From the NCBI RefSeq assembly GCF_014534745.1, contig NZ_JACVVP010000033.1:1-64000 (forward strand): 64,000 bases of DNA, written 5' to 3'. Each line of letters starts with the position of its first letter. Position 1 is the first letter of the stretch. The position numbers and the translations under genes are program-made. The notes beneath the pieces are model-generated. The model had not been told where the DNA came from, made no database searches, and saw nothing but the letters and a program-made list of their open reading frames with translations. The stretch comes from Flammeovirga sp. EKP202 (GTDB lineage Bacteria; Bacteroidota; Bacteroidia; Cytophagales; Flammeovirgaceae). This document shows positions 1 to 8,988 of the stretch, piece after piece.

Positions 1-74
1 GGAAGTTTGAAAGTTGATCCTATAAATGCTGGCAGAAAGGCTGATTGAAAGTTGACGATAATTTAGTTTACAGC
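1..74 (+). repeat. Right end of dispersed repeat R2 (truncated by window edge)
   Basis: Bases 1-74 match the 3' part of a repeat seen again near 2608-2665 and 55955-56024: a GGAAGTTTGAAAGT start, then GCAGAAAGGCTGATTGAAAG, ending in ATAATTTAGTTTACA. The last part is the terminal inverted repeat of the element at 55589-56024. Identity was judged by eye. Confidence 0.6.
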
Positions 75-243
75 GTAGTACTAAGACAAAAATAAATCAT
101 AGTTAATTCTTATTTATTTTTTGTGAGTACAACGCTAAAAAACGAATAAATAGTGGTTCTATTGAAAGTTTTTTGAAGGAAGTAATCGCAAAACAATAAA
201 TGGAATTAGTGGTATATAATTTTGTCTTGGTACTTAGTACTTA
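75..243 (+). mobile_element. MITE-like element R1, copy 1
   Basis: About 165 bp with inverted ends of the form GTA(A)GTACTAAGnCAAAA and no coding capacity. A second copy lies in the opposite orientation at 7652-7814. The two align over their whole length at roughly 85% by eye, including an internal AAATAGTGGTTCTAT and TTTTTTGTGAGTACAAC. It abuts the end of repeat R2 directly. No convincing target-site duplication was seen. Confidence 0.7.
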
Positions 244-277
244 AAAATACAAATAAGGCATCAATAACTTTTAGCGT

Positions 278-2350
278 ATGAAATTTTTTACTTTTTCATT
301 GTGTATTCTAATACTAACTTGTTGTAAACCCGTAGCTCAACAACAAGAGGGCAATGGTCTAATGAACGAAACAAGCCCTTACTTACTACAGCATGCTCAC
401 AATCCCGTGAATTGGAACCCATGGAGTGACCAAGTATTAGAGCAAGCTGTTCAGGAAGGTAAATTAATAATTATTAGTATTGGTTATGCTGCATGTCATT
501 GGTGTCATGTGATGGAGGAAGAATCGTTTGAAGATTCTTTAGTGGCTTTAAAAATGAATAAGTCATTTATTTCTATTAAAGTAGATCGTGAAGAACGTCC
601 TGATATTGATCAAATCTATATGAATGCGGCTTATCTTTTAACCGGAAAGGGAGGTTGGCCTCTTAATGTTATTGCACTTCCAAATGGTCAACCTGTCTAT
701 GCAGGGACTTATTTTCCAAAAGAACAATGGGAAAAGGTACTAGATTATTTTTCGAATTTATATCAAAATGATCCTGCTAGACTTACTGAACAAGCTGAAA
801 AATTAACACAAGGAATTAAAGAAGTTGATCAACCAACCTTTTCTCAAAAAGGGGCATTTAATGATTCTATAGTACATCAAATTAATGCTTCACTAATGAA
901 TGGAATAGATTTAAAGAATGGAGGAAAAAAAGGATCTCCAAAATTTCCAATGCCTTCAGTTTTTGAATACTTATTAACTCAAGATTTTTATCATCCAGAT
1001 CCACAGTTTGAAGAGGTCGTAAAAACAACTTTAAACGCGATGGCTTTTGGTGGAATATACGATCATTTAGGTGGTGGATTTGCAAGGTACTCAGTGGATG
1101 ATACTTGGACTGTACCTCATTTTGAAAAAATGCTTTATGATAATGCACAATTAGTGAGTTTATACAGTCATGCTTACCAAAAGTACAAAGACCCTAATTA
1201 TGCTCAAGTGGTAAAAGAAACAATAGATTTTTGTAATCGTGAACTCAGAGCTCCAAATGGTGCTTACTTCTCATCTATTGATGCAGATAGTGAAGGGGAA
1301 GAAGGGAAGTACTATTTATGGTCTGAAAAAGAAATTGATAATTTACTTCAAGATCAATCAGCAGTATTTAAATCTTATTATGGAGTGAGTAAAGGAGGTA
1401 ATTTTGAATCAAAGAATATCCTTGAAAAGAAGATGACGTTTTTTGAACTCTCTCAGAAGTATAATAGAAGTTTAGTGGAATTAGAGCAATCACTTGAACA
1501 GTCAAAAAAAAGATTAATGACCAACAGGGAACAACGAGTGAAACCCAATATTGATGATAAATCTTTAACCTCTTGGAATGCACTCATGATCATTGGTCTT
1601 TTGGATGCTTATGCAGCATTTGGAAAACAGGATTACCTAAAAGATGCACTTCTAACGGCTGGTTATATTGAAGGTAATCAGCTGCAAGAAGATGGGATGC
1701 TCTTTCGAAATTATGAGGCAGGAAAGTCTACAATTCATGCCTTTTTGGATGACTATGCTATTACGGCACTTGCATTTATAAAGCTCTATGAAAGTACATT
1801 TGATGAGGAATGGCTTTATAAAGCTGAGAAAATAAAGACTTATGTAAATGCTCACTTTTTGGACAATCAAACTCAAATGTATTATTATACTTCGGCTTTG
1901 AATCAAAAACTGATTGCGAGAAAAATGGAACTTTCGGATAATGTTATTCCTTCATCCAACTCGATGATGGCAAATGTGTTGATCCTTTTAGGACAATATT
2001 TATTCAATGAAGAAGATTTAAATCATGCTGAACAAATGATAGCTAATAGCCTAAATAACGTTGTAGAATACCCTGATTTTTATAGTAATTGGGCTAGAAT
2101 TTATAGTATATCAGGACAAACTCACTACGAAGTAGCAATTGTAGGAAGTGATTTCGAAGCAAAAAGAAAGGCCATTGCTAAACTTTATTTACCTAATAAA
2201 ATAATCTTAGGAGGGCATTACGAAGGAACTTTGAAGTTGCTAAACGGAAAATACAATGAAAGTTCTACTTTAATTTACGTATGTCATAATAAATCTTGTC
2301 AACTGCCAGTTACAGAAGTTGAGCAGACGCTTCAACAGATGAAGCCTTAA
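278..2350 (+). CDS. DUF255 / thioredoxin-domain lipoprotein (YyaL / SSP411-like)
   Basis: This 690-residue protein belongs to the DUF255 family: an N-terminal thioredoxin-like fold followed by an (alpha/alpha)6 barrel of the N-acylglucosamine 2-epimerase type. The sequence has a lipoprotein-like leader (FSLCILILTCC, Cys15/16). It then has the hallmark ETSPYLLQHAHNPVNW and the CHWCH redox motif (Cys73, Cys76) followed by MEEESFED. The barrel motifs GGIYDHLGGGFARYSVD and WTVPHFEKMLYDNAQL are intact. Full length compares well with the family. The physiological role is not settled. It is monocistronic, between repeat-rich spacers, and has no evident link to the glycan genes. Confidence 0.9.
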   Translation: MKFFTFSLCILILTCCKPVAQQQEGNGLMNETSPYLLQHAHNPVNWNPWSDQVLEQAVQEGKLIIISIGYAACHWCHVMEEESFEDSLVALKMNKSFISIKVDREERPDIDQIYMNAAYLLTGKGGWPLNVIALPNGQPVYAGTYFPKEQWEKVLDYFSNLYQNDPARLTEQAEKLTQGIKEVDQPTFSQKGAFNDSIVHQINASLMNGIDLKNGGKKGSPKFPMPSVFEYLLTQDFYHPDPQFEEVVKTTLNAMAFGGIYDHLGGGFARYSVDDTWTVPHFEKMLYDNAQLVSLYSHAYQKYKDPNYAQVVKETIDFCNRELRAPNGAYFSSIDADSEGEEGKYYLWSEKEIDNLLQDQSAVFKSYYGVSKGGNFESKNILEKKMTFFELSQKYNRSLVELEQSLEQSKKRLMTNREQRVKPNIDDKSLTSWNALMIIGLLDAYAAFGKQDYLKDALLTAGYIEGNQLQEDGMLFRNYEAGKSTIHAFLDDYAITALAFIKLYESTFDEEWLYKAEKIKTYVNAHFLDNQTQMYYYTSALNQKLIARKMELSDNVIPSSNSMMANVLILLGQYLFNEEDLNHAEQMIANSLNNVVEYPDFYSNWARIYSISGQTHYEVAIVGSDFEAKRKAIAKLYLPNKIILGGHYEGTLKLLNGKYNESSTLIYVCHNKSCQLPVTEVEQTLQQMKP

Positions 2351-2430
2351 TACCTTGTCAACTTCTAATCGATCTTTCTGCAAGCATTTATAGGATTTGC
2401 TTTCAAACAAATAAGGTATAAAAATAACTG

Positions 2431-2466
2431 GTGTGAATGTTAAGCGTCAGTGCTATTTGTGTCCTA
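2431..2466 (+). repeat. Partial copy of two-hairpin repeat R3
   Basis: GAATGTTAAGCGTCAGTG followed by TTTGTGTCCTACAG matches the first half of repeat R3 (full copies at 2672-2736, 20021-20083 and 63762-63825). The second hairpin is missing here. Confidence 0.5.
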
Positions 2467-2489
2467 CAGAATTGCAGTTTAGAAGATTA

Positions 2490-2775
2490 TTATAAAACCT
2501 TTGTTTTTTGACATGTAATCAGACAATCATTTATTAATATCTCCCTCGGCCTTCTAAGCCTTGACTTTTTTGCTTCGTTTTTGTGTTAAGACAAAAATGA
2601 AGAAGAAGGAAGCTTGAAAGTAGACCCTATAAAATCATGTAGAAAGGTTGATTAAAAGTTGATCCACTGCCAGAATGTTAAGCGATAGCGTCATTCGTGT
2701 CCTACAGGTCAGCAGAAATCTCCTGATTTCTAAATACCATAAATATTCGAAAACTTAGTTTATACTATAGTATTT
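2490..2775 (+). repeat. Dispersed repeat R2, internal copy
   Basis: This stretch shares blocks in the same order with 55690-56024 and partly with 63660-63861: TTATAAAACCTTTG, AATCAGACAATCATTTA, CTCCCTCGGCCTT, a GACAAAAATGAAGAAGAAGG block, and a terminal ACTTAGTTTA. It carries a complete R3 copy near its right end. No open reading frame of note is present, which suggests a non-autonomous element. Confidence 0.6.
2672..2736 (+). repeat. Two-hairpin repeat R3, copy 2
   Basis: GAATGTTAAGCGATAGCGTC followed by ATTCGTGTCCTACAG and the hairpin AGAAATC-TCCT-GATTTCT. The first half pairs GAATG with CATTC. The second half is a perfect 7-bp stem. See the finding on base-pair covariation among copies. 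Confidence 0.65.
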
Positions 2776-2781
2776 ATCGGA

Positions 2782-2821
2782 TTAAAATAAAAGAGTAGTA
2801 TAGAGAAACTCTATACTACTC
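2782..2821 (-). terminator. Strong hairpin terminator after the GH30 gene
   Basis: A perfect 13-bp stem (GAGTAGTATAGAG, loop AAA) occupies 2793-2821. Read on the minus strand it is followed by a T-rich tract (CTTTTATTTTA). It lies 137 bases past the stop of the minus-strand GH30 gene and would end that transcript. Confidence 0.7.
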
Positions 2822-2957
2822 AGTTGACGATGGTTAACCTTAAAATAATGAAAATTACTAAACTGTTAATAGTTTTTATATCGCCGTTTTTGTACAGTTC
2901 TATCAAATTATTTGATGAATTGTCAACCTCCTAAGTCACACAAATTTTAAAAACACA

Positions 2958-5711
2958 CTAGTTATTACTTACTAAAATTTTCTTTGATATTACCTTATTA
3001 TTATTGCTGATTATAATGATATATATACCAGGTGTAAAGCCTTCGGTATCTATATTTTCCTTATTGCTATTGATATCTTTTTTATAAAATTGTTTACCAT
3101 TGATATCACTAATAGTCAACTGACCATTGATGAAGTGTTCAGGAATATGGATGTTAAATTCACCATCTGTAACGGGATTAGGATATACCACAACTTCAAC
3201 GGAGTTGGTCTCAGAAAGCTCACTTTGTCTTACCCTTGCAGAAGAATTTTGCACTTCAACAAATGACCAACTTTGGTTATCTCCTCCATTATCACTCCAT
3301 TGAATGTTCCATGCCCCATCATGGGTTCCTGCACCCGCAATGTCCAGAAGAAGTTGACTATTTACATTTTGGATTTGGTAATCACCTTCCCCTTGACTAA
3401 GAATATTCCATTTTTGATTATTTCCACCATTACTACTCCAAAGTATATTACTTGCACCGGCAGTGGTCGATTGACCATTAATGTCTGCATACAAACCGGA
3501 TTCAGCGTGAACTATGGTATAAATTCCTGAACCAATATCAGTAATAATCCATTCCTGATTGGAGTCGTTATTATCAATGGTTTTTTGAACAACTTGAGCA
3601 CCATTTGTAGGTGATGCATTGGAAGTCGTCAAACATTTTCCACTATTTTTATTGATGATTCTATAAGTACCGTTGGTCAATGTTTCATCAACAGTGATGA
3701 TAAAATCCAATGTACTTTGAGTTCCACATACGTTCGTATAAGTAGCAGTAACGGTACAACTACTAGTTGGATATAAAATTAATTCTCTAGCTGATACATT
3801 ACTAGAGATGCCACAGACAGTCCATTCCCAAGATCCACCCGAATTGGGATATGGCCCGAATTTCACATAACTACCTGATTCAACCGTAAAGCTCGTTTGT
3901 TGAGACCAGCTTCCATCGAAATACACATTAGGTGAAATAGTAGTTGATGGGCATGATACGCTATTGACCGTGATATTGAAATCAATAACACTTGTCTCTC
4001 CACAATGATTCGTAAAAGAGGCAGTAGCAGTACCTGAATTTACTGGTGTGATGGTTTGTTCTCTATCTGATCCCATTAAACCCATTCCAGACCAAGACCA
4101 TGATCCGCCAGCAGTTTGTTGAGGGCCAAATGTTATTGTTGTTCCTGCATCAATTGTAATATTAGTACCAGATGCCCATCCATTTCCTGCGTTATAATAA
4201 GGAGAAAGTGAAGTGGCTGTACATTGTGAAGTTGTACTTCCTGAGCCAATAGGTACCACAAATGTTGCAATAGTTTCTGCACCCATAGTAATATTTAATT
4301 GGCCAGCTGCATTTAAAGAAATATTACTTTGTTGGGTGTGATTATTTGAATTTTTGTCTGTGAGCCAGTATTCAACTGAAGCATTGCTCGTAGCATTAAA
4401 GTCACTCAAATCCACTTCAAAAGCTTGAGAGGTTGCATTAGTATTGACGATCACAATGGAAAGTTGTGTTTGATCTTGAGACCTATATGCCGTTACTGAT
4501 CCTACATCTGTGCTACTAAACATTTCATCATCACCAATATTAAAGTGTTTAGTGAAATGTTGCATCATGTAAAACCTTTTGTTTGGGATTAAATTACCAT
4601 TGTTCATGTATTCATAATAATCAATGGCTGTCCATGATGCATCAGTGTCCATTACTTGCCAATCGACCCATCTTTTAGGCCTAAGGTATTTAAGATCCTC
4701 GCTGATTCTTTGCATAAATCCTAATTGAAAACTATAAGCATTTCCAGGCCATTGAATTCCAATTAATCCACCTTCTGATACCCAAAGATCTTTACCTAAG
4801 GTTTCTGCCATACTCTTGAGGTTTGCTCTATCTGCTGTTGACCCTTGATAATCATGAAAATTAAGCCTTCCGATTTTACCGATTAATCCATATTGCTCAT
4901 ACCATTCTATCACATATGGATCCATCTTGAAATTATCGTTAGCAGCAATAAATGCAGTACTACCTTGTGCGTTCATTTCCTCGTAAAGAGCATTGATCAT
5001 TTTATACTGGTTTTCAAGACTAAATGAACAACCTTCCTGTTTTCCTGGATTATTGTTGGTATGGAAACGCCACCAATTTGCTAAAGGCTCATTAAAAGGT
5101 TCAATAGATTCCACATCAAAACCGTATGGAGCAAGATCATCATTGATATAGCCTGTAGCTGTTACTAAATACTTCGCAAAAGCTTCATACTGATCATCTT
5201 TTAAGTTGTTTTGACCATTGTATCCACCAGTGGGAGAACCCGATTTGAGCATCCAATAGGGGGGTGAATTTGAAAACGTTTCAAATTTCATTGGTAAGCT
5301 GTTGGCTTGTCCAATTTTAGCGATAGACTTCAACATTCTTCGTTGGTTTAGACCTCGGTCAGCTGCACCCATGTTAGGGATTAAGCGTTGTGGGTTTACA
5401 CCTTGATTAATCGTAGGGCAGTTGCTTTCCTTGTCCTCATCACAAGATCCCCCAATGTTGTACCTAAATGTTGTGAAATTTAAGTCTTCGATGAGCATTT
5501 TTGAAAGAGAATCGATTTTGGCTTCATCGTTCTTATGATAATCACCGGCATCTTCAGCCCACCATGCCATTGAAGTTCCCCAACCTTCAAAATCATCAAG
5601 TAGTACCTGATTGGGATTGACATACACGGATGTCTGGGCTATAAGTGATTGCTGATTGAAGAGTAACAACACAAAACCCAAGTAAATGAGTTTAGTGTAG
5701 AGACGCTTCAT
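2958..5711 (-). CDS. GH30-type glycoside hydrolase with RICIN domain and T9SS sorting tail
   Basis: A secreted 917-residue enzyme of glycoside hydrolase family 30 (endo-beta-1,6-galactanase or beta-glucuronidase type). Start chosen at 5711 because MKRLYTKLIYLGFVLLLF...AQ is a good signal peptide; an ATG at 5738 is in frame. The catalytic part covers residues ~25-485: NFTTFRYNIGG, acid/base Glu208 in EPFNEP, nucleophile Glu313 in LWVSEGG, then a beta-sandwich ending about FVVPIGSGS. Two homologous ~85-residue Cys-containing modules follow (CTATSLSP..., ~496-585; CPSTTISP..., ~586-670), with WSWSG / WEWTVCG cores. A RicinB-type lectin follows (~677-820, NKNSGKCL), then a T9SS C-terminal domain (YPNPVTDGEFNI...PGIYII...K). 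Family membership is seen; the exact linkage cut is inferred. Confidence 0.87.
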   Translation of the reverse strand: MKRLYTKLIYLGFVLLLFNQQSLIAQTSVYVNPNQVLLDDFEGWGTSMAWWAEDAGDYHKNDEAKIDSLSKMLIEDLNFTTFRYNIGGSCDEDKESNCPTINQGVNPQRLIPNMGAADRGLNQRRMLKSIAKIGQANSLPMKFETFSNSPPYWMLKSGSPTGGYNGQNNLKDDQYEAFAKYLVTATGYINDDLAPYGFDVESIEPFNEPLANWWRFHTNNNPGKQEGCSFSLENQYKMINALYEEMNAQGSTAFIAANDNFKMDPYVIEWYEQYGLIGKIGRLNFHDYQGSTADRANLKSMAETLGKDLWVSEGGLIGIQWPGNAYSFQLGFMQRISEDLKYLRPKRWVDWQVMDTDASWTAIDYYEYMNNGNLIPNKRFYMMQHFTKHFNIGDDEMFSSTDVGSVTAYRSQDQTQLSIVIVNTNATSQAFEVDLSDFNATSNASVEYWLTDKNSNNHTQQSNISLNAAGQLNITMGAETIATFVVPIGSGSTTSQCTATSLSPYYNAGNGWASGTNITIDAGTTITFGPQQTAGGSWSWSGMGLMGSDREQTITPVNSGTATASFTNHCGETSVIDFNITVNSVSCPSTTISPNVYFDGSWSQQTSFTVESGSYVKFGPYPNSGGSWEWTVCGISSNVSARELILYPTSSCTVTATYTNVCGTQSTLDFIITVDETLTNGTYRIINKNSGKCLTTSNASPTNGAQVVQKTIDNNDSNQEWIITDIGSGIYTIVHAESGLYADINGQSTTAGASNILWSSNGGNNQKWNILSQGEGDYQIQNVNSQLLLDIAGAGTHDGAWNIQWSDNGGDNQSWSFVEVQNSSARVRQSELSETNSVEVVVYPNPVTDGEFNIHIPEHFINGQLTISDINGKQFYKKDINSNKENIDTEGFTPGIYIIIISNNNKVISKKILVSNN

Positions 5712-5794
5712 TTTTTTGTTTGAATAAAAAAATTTCATTTCAATACTAGATTTATGTTAAGTGTAATAAAAAGCTGGTAACACAAACATCTTTA

Positions 5795-5865
5795 TATTAA
5801 TATTCATTATGGGGGTGTTCACTAAGCATTAATAGGGGGTGGATCGGTAGGGGATTATTATGTGT
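5795..5865 (-). promoter_or_regulatory. CCCC-box cluster upstream of the GH30 gene
   Basis: Read on the minus strand this stretch has three C-runs, CCCCTACC, CCACCCCCTATTAA and ACACCCCCATAATG, 14 and 24 bases apart. Similar boxes stand in front of HTCS 1, the susC operon, the 40033 sulfatase and the 61538 gene. Candidate operators for a glycan regulator; the binding factor is unknown. Confidence 0.4.
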
Positions 5866-6010
5866 TGAATATTAATAATTTAGATAGTTTAGTAGTGGCT
5901 TTTTTTTGTTTTAACATTGAGTAAAATGAATTGTTGTCTTTGAAATGCTGATCTTTAAATTAACTTTGATAGAGATTTTTTTAATAGTTTACATAAGCAA
6001 ATTAGCACAC

Positions 6011-6352
6011 ATGGAATATCAACATTGTAATTTAAATATATGGTATCACCTACCTGAAGAAGTTTGGGATAAAGTACCTTTAGTCTATGAGAAAATGGAC
6101 GGCTGGCTTGGGTTTGGTACCGAGGAAAGAGGAGAAGAAGGGATTCCTTATTGGTATAATTTTGATGAATCAAAGAAGTCAATTTCTGTATCAGTAGAAC
6201 CTAGTGGTCTTCAGTTTACAGCTTTGATGGAGTCAAATGAATGGGAAGAATGGATCACCGATTTTAAAAAACAAGCCACAATAATTTTAGGGTTCAAAGT
6301 TGGTGATATAGAGGTAGGTGAAGTTGGTTCTGAGATAGAATGGAACGAATAA
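6011..6352 (+). CDS. Conserved-looking small acidic protein, unknown function
   Basis: 113 residues if started at MEYQHC (6011); an in-frame ATG at 5945 would add a hydrophobic 22-residue leader (MLIFKLTLIEIFLIVYISKLA), so export is possible but unproven. The protein is very rich in Trp and acidic residues (WYHLPEEVWDKVPLVYEKMDGWLG, EWEEWITDFKKQA) and has no cysteine cluster or known catalytic motif that I recognise. It sits alone between the GH30 promoter and kduI, and its coding strand is opposite to both. Its small, globular, acidic character resembles polymorphic-toxin immunity proteins, but no toxin is nearby, so I give no function. Confidence 0.6.
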   Translation: MEYQHCNLNIWYHLPEEVWDKVPLVYEKMDGWLGFGTEERGEEGIPYWYNFDESKKSISVSVEPSGLQFTALMESNEWEEWITDFKKQATIILGFKVGDIEVGEVGSEIEWNE

Positions 6353-6371
6353 AATAAGCTTTATTTAAGAA

Positions 6372-6400
6372 AGTACTAAAACGTTTATCGTTCTAGTACT
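6372..6400 (+). terminator. Hairpin after the small acidic gene
   Basis: AGTACTAAAACG at 6372 pairs with CGTTCTAGTACT ending at 6400 (12 bp, one mismatch, 5-base loop), 20 bases past the stop. There is no T-run, so it may be a processing or REP-like hairpin rather than a terminator. Confidence 0.35.
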
Positions 6401-6617
6401 AACTAACCTAACTAAACTGTCTACCAAATCAACTTTGTTTTCACTTCTAACTTCTACTTATAAAACACTATTTAAATGTCATTGATTTTAGCTTTGTAAT
6501 TCGTGGTTTGTCAGTTTAGTAATTATTTAATCTATCATAAATGAGTACTGCTCACTACATTATTAAAATAACTAAATATCGTTTCTACTTCGCCTCAGTG
6601 CTGAAAATGCTATTGGA

Positions 6618-7454
6618 TTACTTTAGCTCAGTGATGGCAAACTTATCCATGTCGTCATAGTCTAAGTTTTCACCGGCCATACCCCAGATAAAAGTATAGT
6701 TACTTGTACCTGCTCCCGAGTGCATTGACCAAACTGGTGAAATCACCGCTTGCTCATTATGCATCCATATATGTCTTGATTCTTCTTTTTGGCCCATGAA
6801 ATGACAAACTGCTTGCTCTTCAGGAACTTCAAAGTAGAAATAAACTTCCATTCTTCTGTCGTGTACATGACCCGGCATAGTATTCCAAACACTACCAGAT
6901 TTCAACTCTGTCATTCCCATCTGTAATTGACAAGTCTCTACTACTGAGTTTACTAATAGCTTATTGATAACTCTGTGGTTGGACGTCTCAGGAGAACCCA
7001 AAACTACTTTATCCGCTTCCTCTCTTGTTACTTTTTTAGTAGGATATGTTTTGTGAGCTGGAGTGGAGTTCAAATAAAAAGATGCAGGTTGAGAAGGGTT
7101 TACACTTTTGAAAGAAACATCTTTTACACCTCTGCCTACATACAATGCCTCCTTAAAATTGAGCGTATACACATCACCATCAACCATTACAATTCCTTGT
7201 CCTCCCACATTGATAATACCTAATTCTCTTCTTTCAAGAAAATAATCTGCTTTTAAAGGATCAATAGGTTGAAGCTCTAAAGTGGTATTGACAGGTTTTG
7301 CTCCTCCGAGAATGTATCTGTCTTCGTGAGAGTAAGTTAAATTAATTTCATCCTCTTCAAATACTTTCTCAATCAAGAAATGTTCTCTTAATTCTTGTGT
7401 GTCATATTTTTTAGCATCTGTCGGATGGACAGAATATCTACTTTCATATTTCAT
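6618..7454 (-). CDS. kduI: 5-dehydro-4-deoxy-D-glucuronate isomerase (KduI)
   Basis: Converts 4-deoxy-L-threo-5-hexosulose uronate, the product of unsaturated uronate breakdown, to 3-deoxy-D-glycero-2,5-hexodiulosonate in the cytoplasm. The 278 residues match the usual length. The metal site is visible as [16 protein letters not shown] (two His and a Glu), with a second region [20 protein letters not shown] near the C-terminus. Early motifs [31 protein letters not shown] and GGAKPV also fit. It is divergent from the LacI gene at 7945. Its start lies 19 bases from a perfect ACAATCGATTGT operator, so it is probably repressed by that LacI protein. No polysaccharide lyase or unsaturated glucuronyl hydrolase is in the window to supply its substrate. 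Confidence 0.93.
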   Translation of the reverse strand: MKYESRYSVHPTDAKKYDTQELREHFLIEKVFEEDEINLTYSHEDRYILGGAKPVNTTLELQPIDPLKADYFLERRELGIINVGGQGIVMVDGDVYTLNFKEALYVGRGVKDVSFKSVNPSQPASFYLNSTPAHKTYPTKKVTREEADKVVLGSPETSNHRVINKLLVNSVVETCQLQMGMTELKSGSVWNTMPGHVHDRRMEVYFYFEVPEEQAVCHFMGQKEESRHIWMHNEQAVISPVWSMHSGAGTSNYTFIWGMAGENLDYDDMDKFAITELK

Positions 7455-7472
7455 ACCTTTGATATTTAAAAA

Positions 7473-7486
7473 TACAATCGATTGTA
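7473..7486. promoter_or_regulatory. LacI-type operator O1 at kduI
   Basis: The perfect 14-bp palindrome TACAATCGATTGTA stands 19-32 bases before the kduI start codon. The same core recurs at the centre of the 62-bp palindrome at 7558-7619. Its position next to a divergent LacI-family gene makes it a likely operator. Confidence 0.65.
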
Positions 7487-7557
7487 CAATGATTCAAAAA
7501 TATAAAACTATCCTTTTGGTTTCTTTTCTATCGTAATATTACAAATGTTTGTTTCAT

Positions 7558-7619
7558 AATTCCAAATTACACCCTTAAAAATACAATCGATTGTATTTTT
7601 AAGGGTGTAATTTGGAATT
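7558..7619. promoter_or_regulatory. 62-bp perfect palindrome containing LacI-type operator O2
   Basis: Bases 7558-7588 are the exact reverse complement of 7589-7619 with no loop; symmetry breaks at 7557/7620. The centre is TACAATCGATTGTA (7582-7595), identical to O1. It lies 104 bases from kduI and 326 from lacI. It is not followed by a T-run on either side, so it does not look like a terminator. Confidence 0.8.
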
Positions 7620-7651
7620 TCTAGCAGTTATTTATTGTTCTTAATACTTAT

Positions 7652-7814
7652 GTAAGTACTAAGACAAAATTATATATCACTAATTCATATTATTTTTCCC
7701 GATTACTGCCTTTCAAAAACTTTAAATAGAACCACTATTTATACGTTTTTGAGTGTTGTACTCACAAAAAATAACTAAGAATTAATTATCATTTATTTTT
7801 GGCTTAGTACTTAC
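7652..7814 (-). mobile_element. MITE-like element R1, copy 2
   Basis: 163 bp with inverted ends GTAAGTACTAAGACAAAA / GTAAGTACTAAGCCAAAA. It is the reverse complement of the copy at 75-243. It sits in the kduI-lacI divergent spacer, between the palindromic operator and the lacI start, and has probably lengthened the regulatory region. Confidence 0.75.
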
Positions 7815-7944
7815 ACTCTTTTTATTAGTATACTTGCACAGAGTTTAAGTCAATAATTGATGAAAAATCAATAGACAACAGGTATGTAAAAATGAGTCAC
7901 ATTTTTTTAAGTACAAGTATTTAAAAAATGTGGGATAGGCAATT

Positions 7945-8988
7945 ATGGAGAATAAGAAATCGGTTACTATACACGACATCGCAAGAGCGTTAAAAATAGA
8001 TAGTTCAACAGTATCAAGAGCATTGAATGATAATCCAAGGGTATCTGCAAAGACTAAAAAAATAGTGCAGGCCAAAGCAAAAGAAATGCACTATCGACCG
8101 AATACATTGGCCTCCAACTTAAGAACGCAGAAGTCGAATACCATAGGAATTATTGTTCCTCATATCACAAAATACTTCTTTTCTACAGCCATCAGCGGTA
8201 TTGAAGAAGAGGCTCACAAAGCGGGATATAATGTAATTATATGTCAGTCAAAGGATTCTGAAGGTTTAGAAACTGAGAATATCAATACATTGATTTCCAG
8301 TAGAGTAGATGGTATTTTGTTATCTCCGGCAATCAAAACATCGAAGATTAGTCATATTCAAAAAGCGATGGAGAGTAATGTTCCCATTTTCTTTTTTGAC
8401 CGTTATATCAAAGAAGTGTCCACTACTAAAGTAATTACAGATGATCGTAACACTTCAAAAGCATTGACAATGCATTTGCTTTCTCAAGGTATCCATAAAT
8501 TAGCTATTTTGACAGGAGATACCAAAGTGAGTATTTATGACAATAGGGTCAAAGGAATTTATGATGCTTTTAAGGAATCAGGTCTTAATGCTGAAAGCAA
8601 ATTGATCATGCAACAAATTAACCTTTCTATGGACGAAGCGTACAATTTGATTCATAGTTGGGTTGATAAAAAGGTAGATTTCGATGCTGTATTTGCCATG
8701 AATGATATGGCGGCAATTGGAGCACAAAGAGCTTTACAGGAAAGAGGATATAAAATACCGGATGACGTTTTGGTGGCAGGTTTTAGTAATGAACCGATTG
8801 CCAACTTGGTGAGCCCACCCATTACTACTGTGCATCAGCCTGCCGCAGAAATTGGGAAATTAGCAGCCAAAAAGATCATTAATCATATCGAAGAGAGAGA
8901 TAAAAGTATTCTTGCTTCTGAAACTACAGTTTTGGATAGTAAACTAATCATTAGAGCATCTACTTTAAGAAAAGGGAATGCTGAATAA
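7945..8988 (+). CDS. LacI/GalR-family repressor, probable regulator of kduI and the uronate genes
   Basis: A 347-residue transcription regulator. The LacI HTH is at the N-terminus (VTIHDIARALKIDSSTVSRALNDNPRVSAKTKKIV, hinge YRPNTLASNLRTQKSNTIGIIVP). A periplasmic-binding-protein-like effector domain follows (residues ~62-345) with VDGILLSPA, FDRY, DNRVKGIYDAF, AMNDMAAIGA and VAGFSNEP motifs. It is divergent from kduI and followed at 316 bases by the uxuB-type/uxuA operon. The paired TACAATCGATTGTA sites upstream of kduI fit a LacI-family dimer operator. The effector is probably a uronate catabolite such as KDG, which is inferred from context only. Confidence 0.88.
   Translation: MENKKSVTIHDIARALKIDSSTVSRALNDNPRVSAKTKKIVQAKAKEMHYRPNTLASNLRTQKSNTIGIIVPHITKYFFSTAISGIEEEAHKAGYNVIICQSKDSEGLETENINTLISSRVDGILLSPAIKTSKISHIQKAMESNVPIFFFDRYIKEVSTTKVITDDRNTSKALTMHLLSQGIHKLAILTGDTKVSIYDNRVKGIYDAFKESGLNAESKLIMQQINLSMDEAYNLIHSWVDKKVDFDAVFAMNDMAAIGAQRALQERGYKIPDDVLVAGFSNEPIANLVSPPITTVHQPAAEIGKLAAKKIINHIEERDKSILASETTVLDSKLIIRASTLRKGNAE

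Noticed and set aside
7558-7619. The long palindrome as a transcription terminator
   Set aside because: No T-run follows on either strand, it lies in a divergent promoter region, and its centre matches an operator that recurs at 7473.
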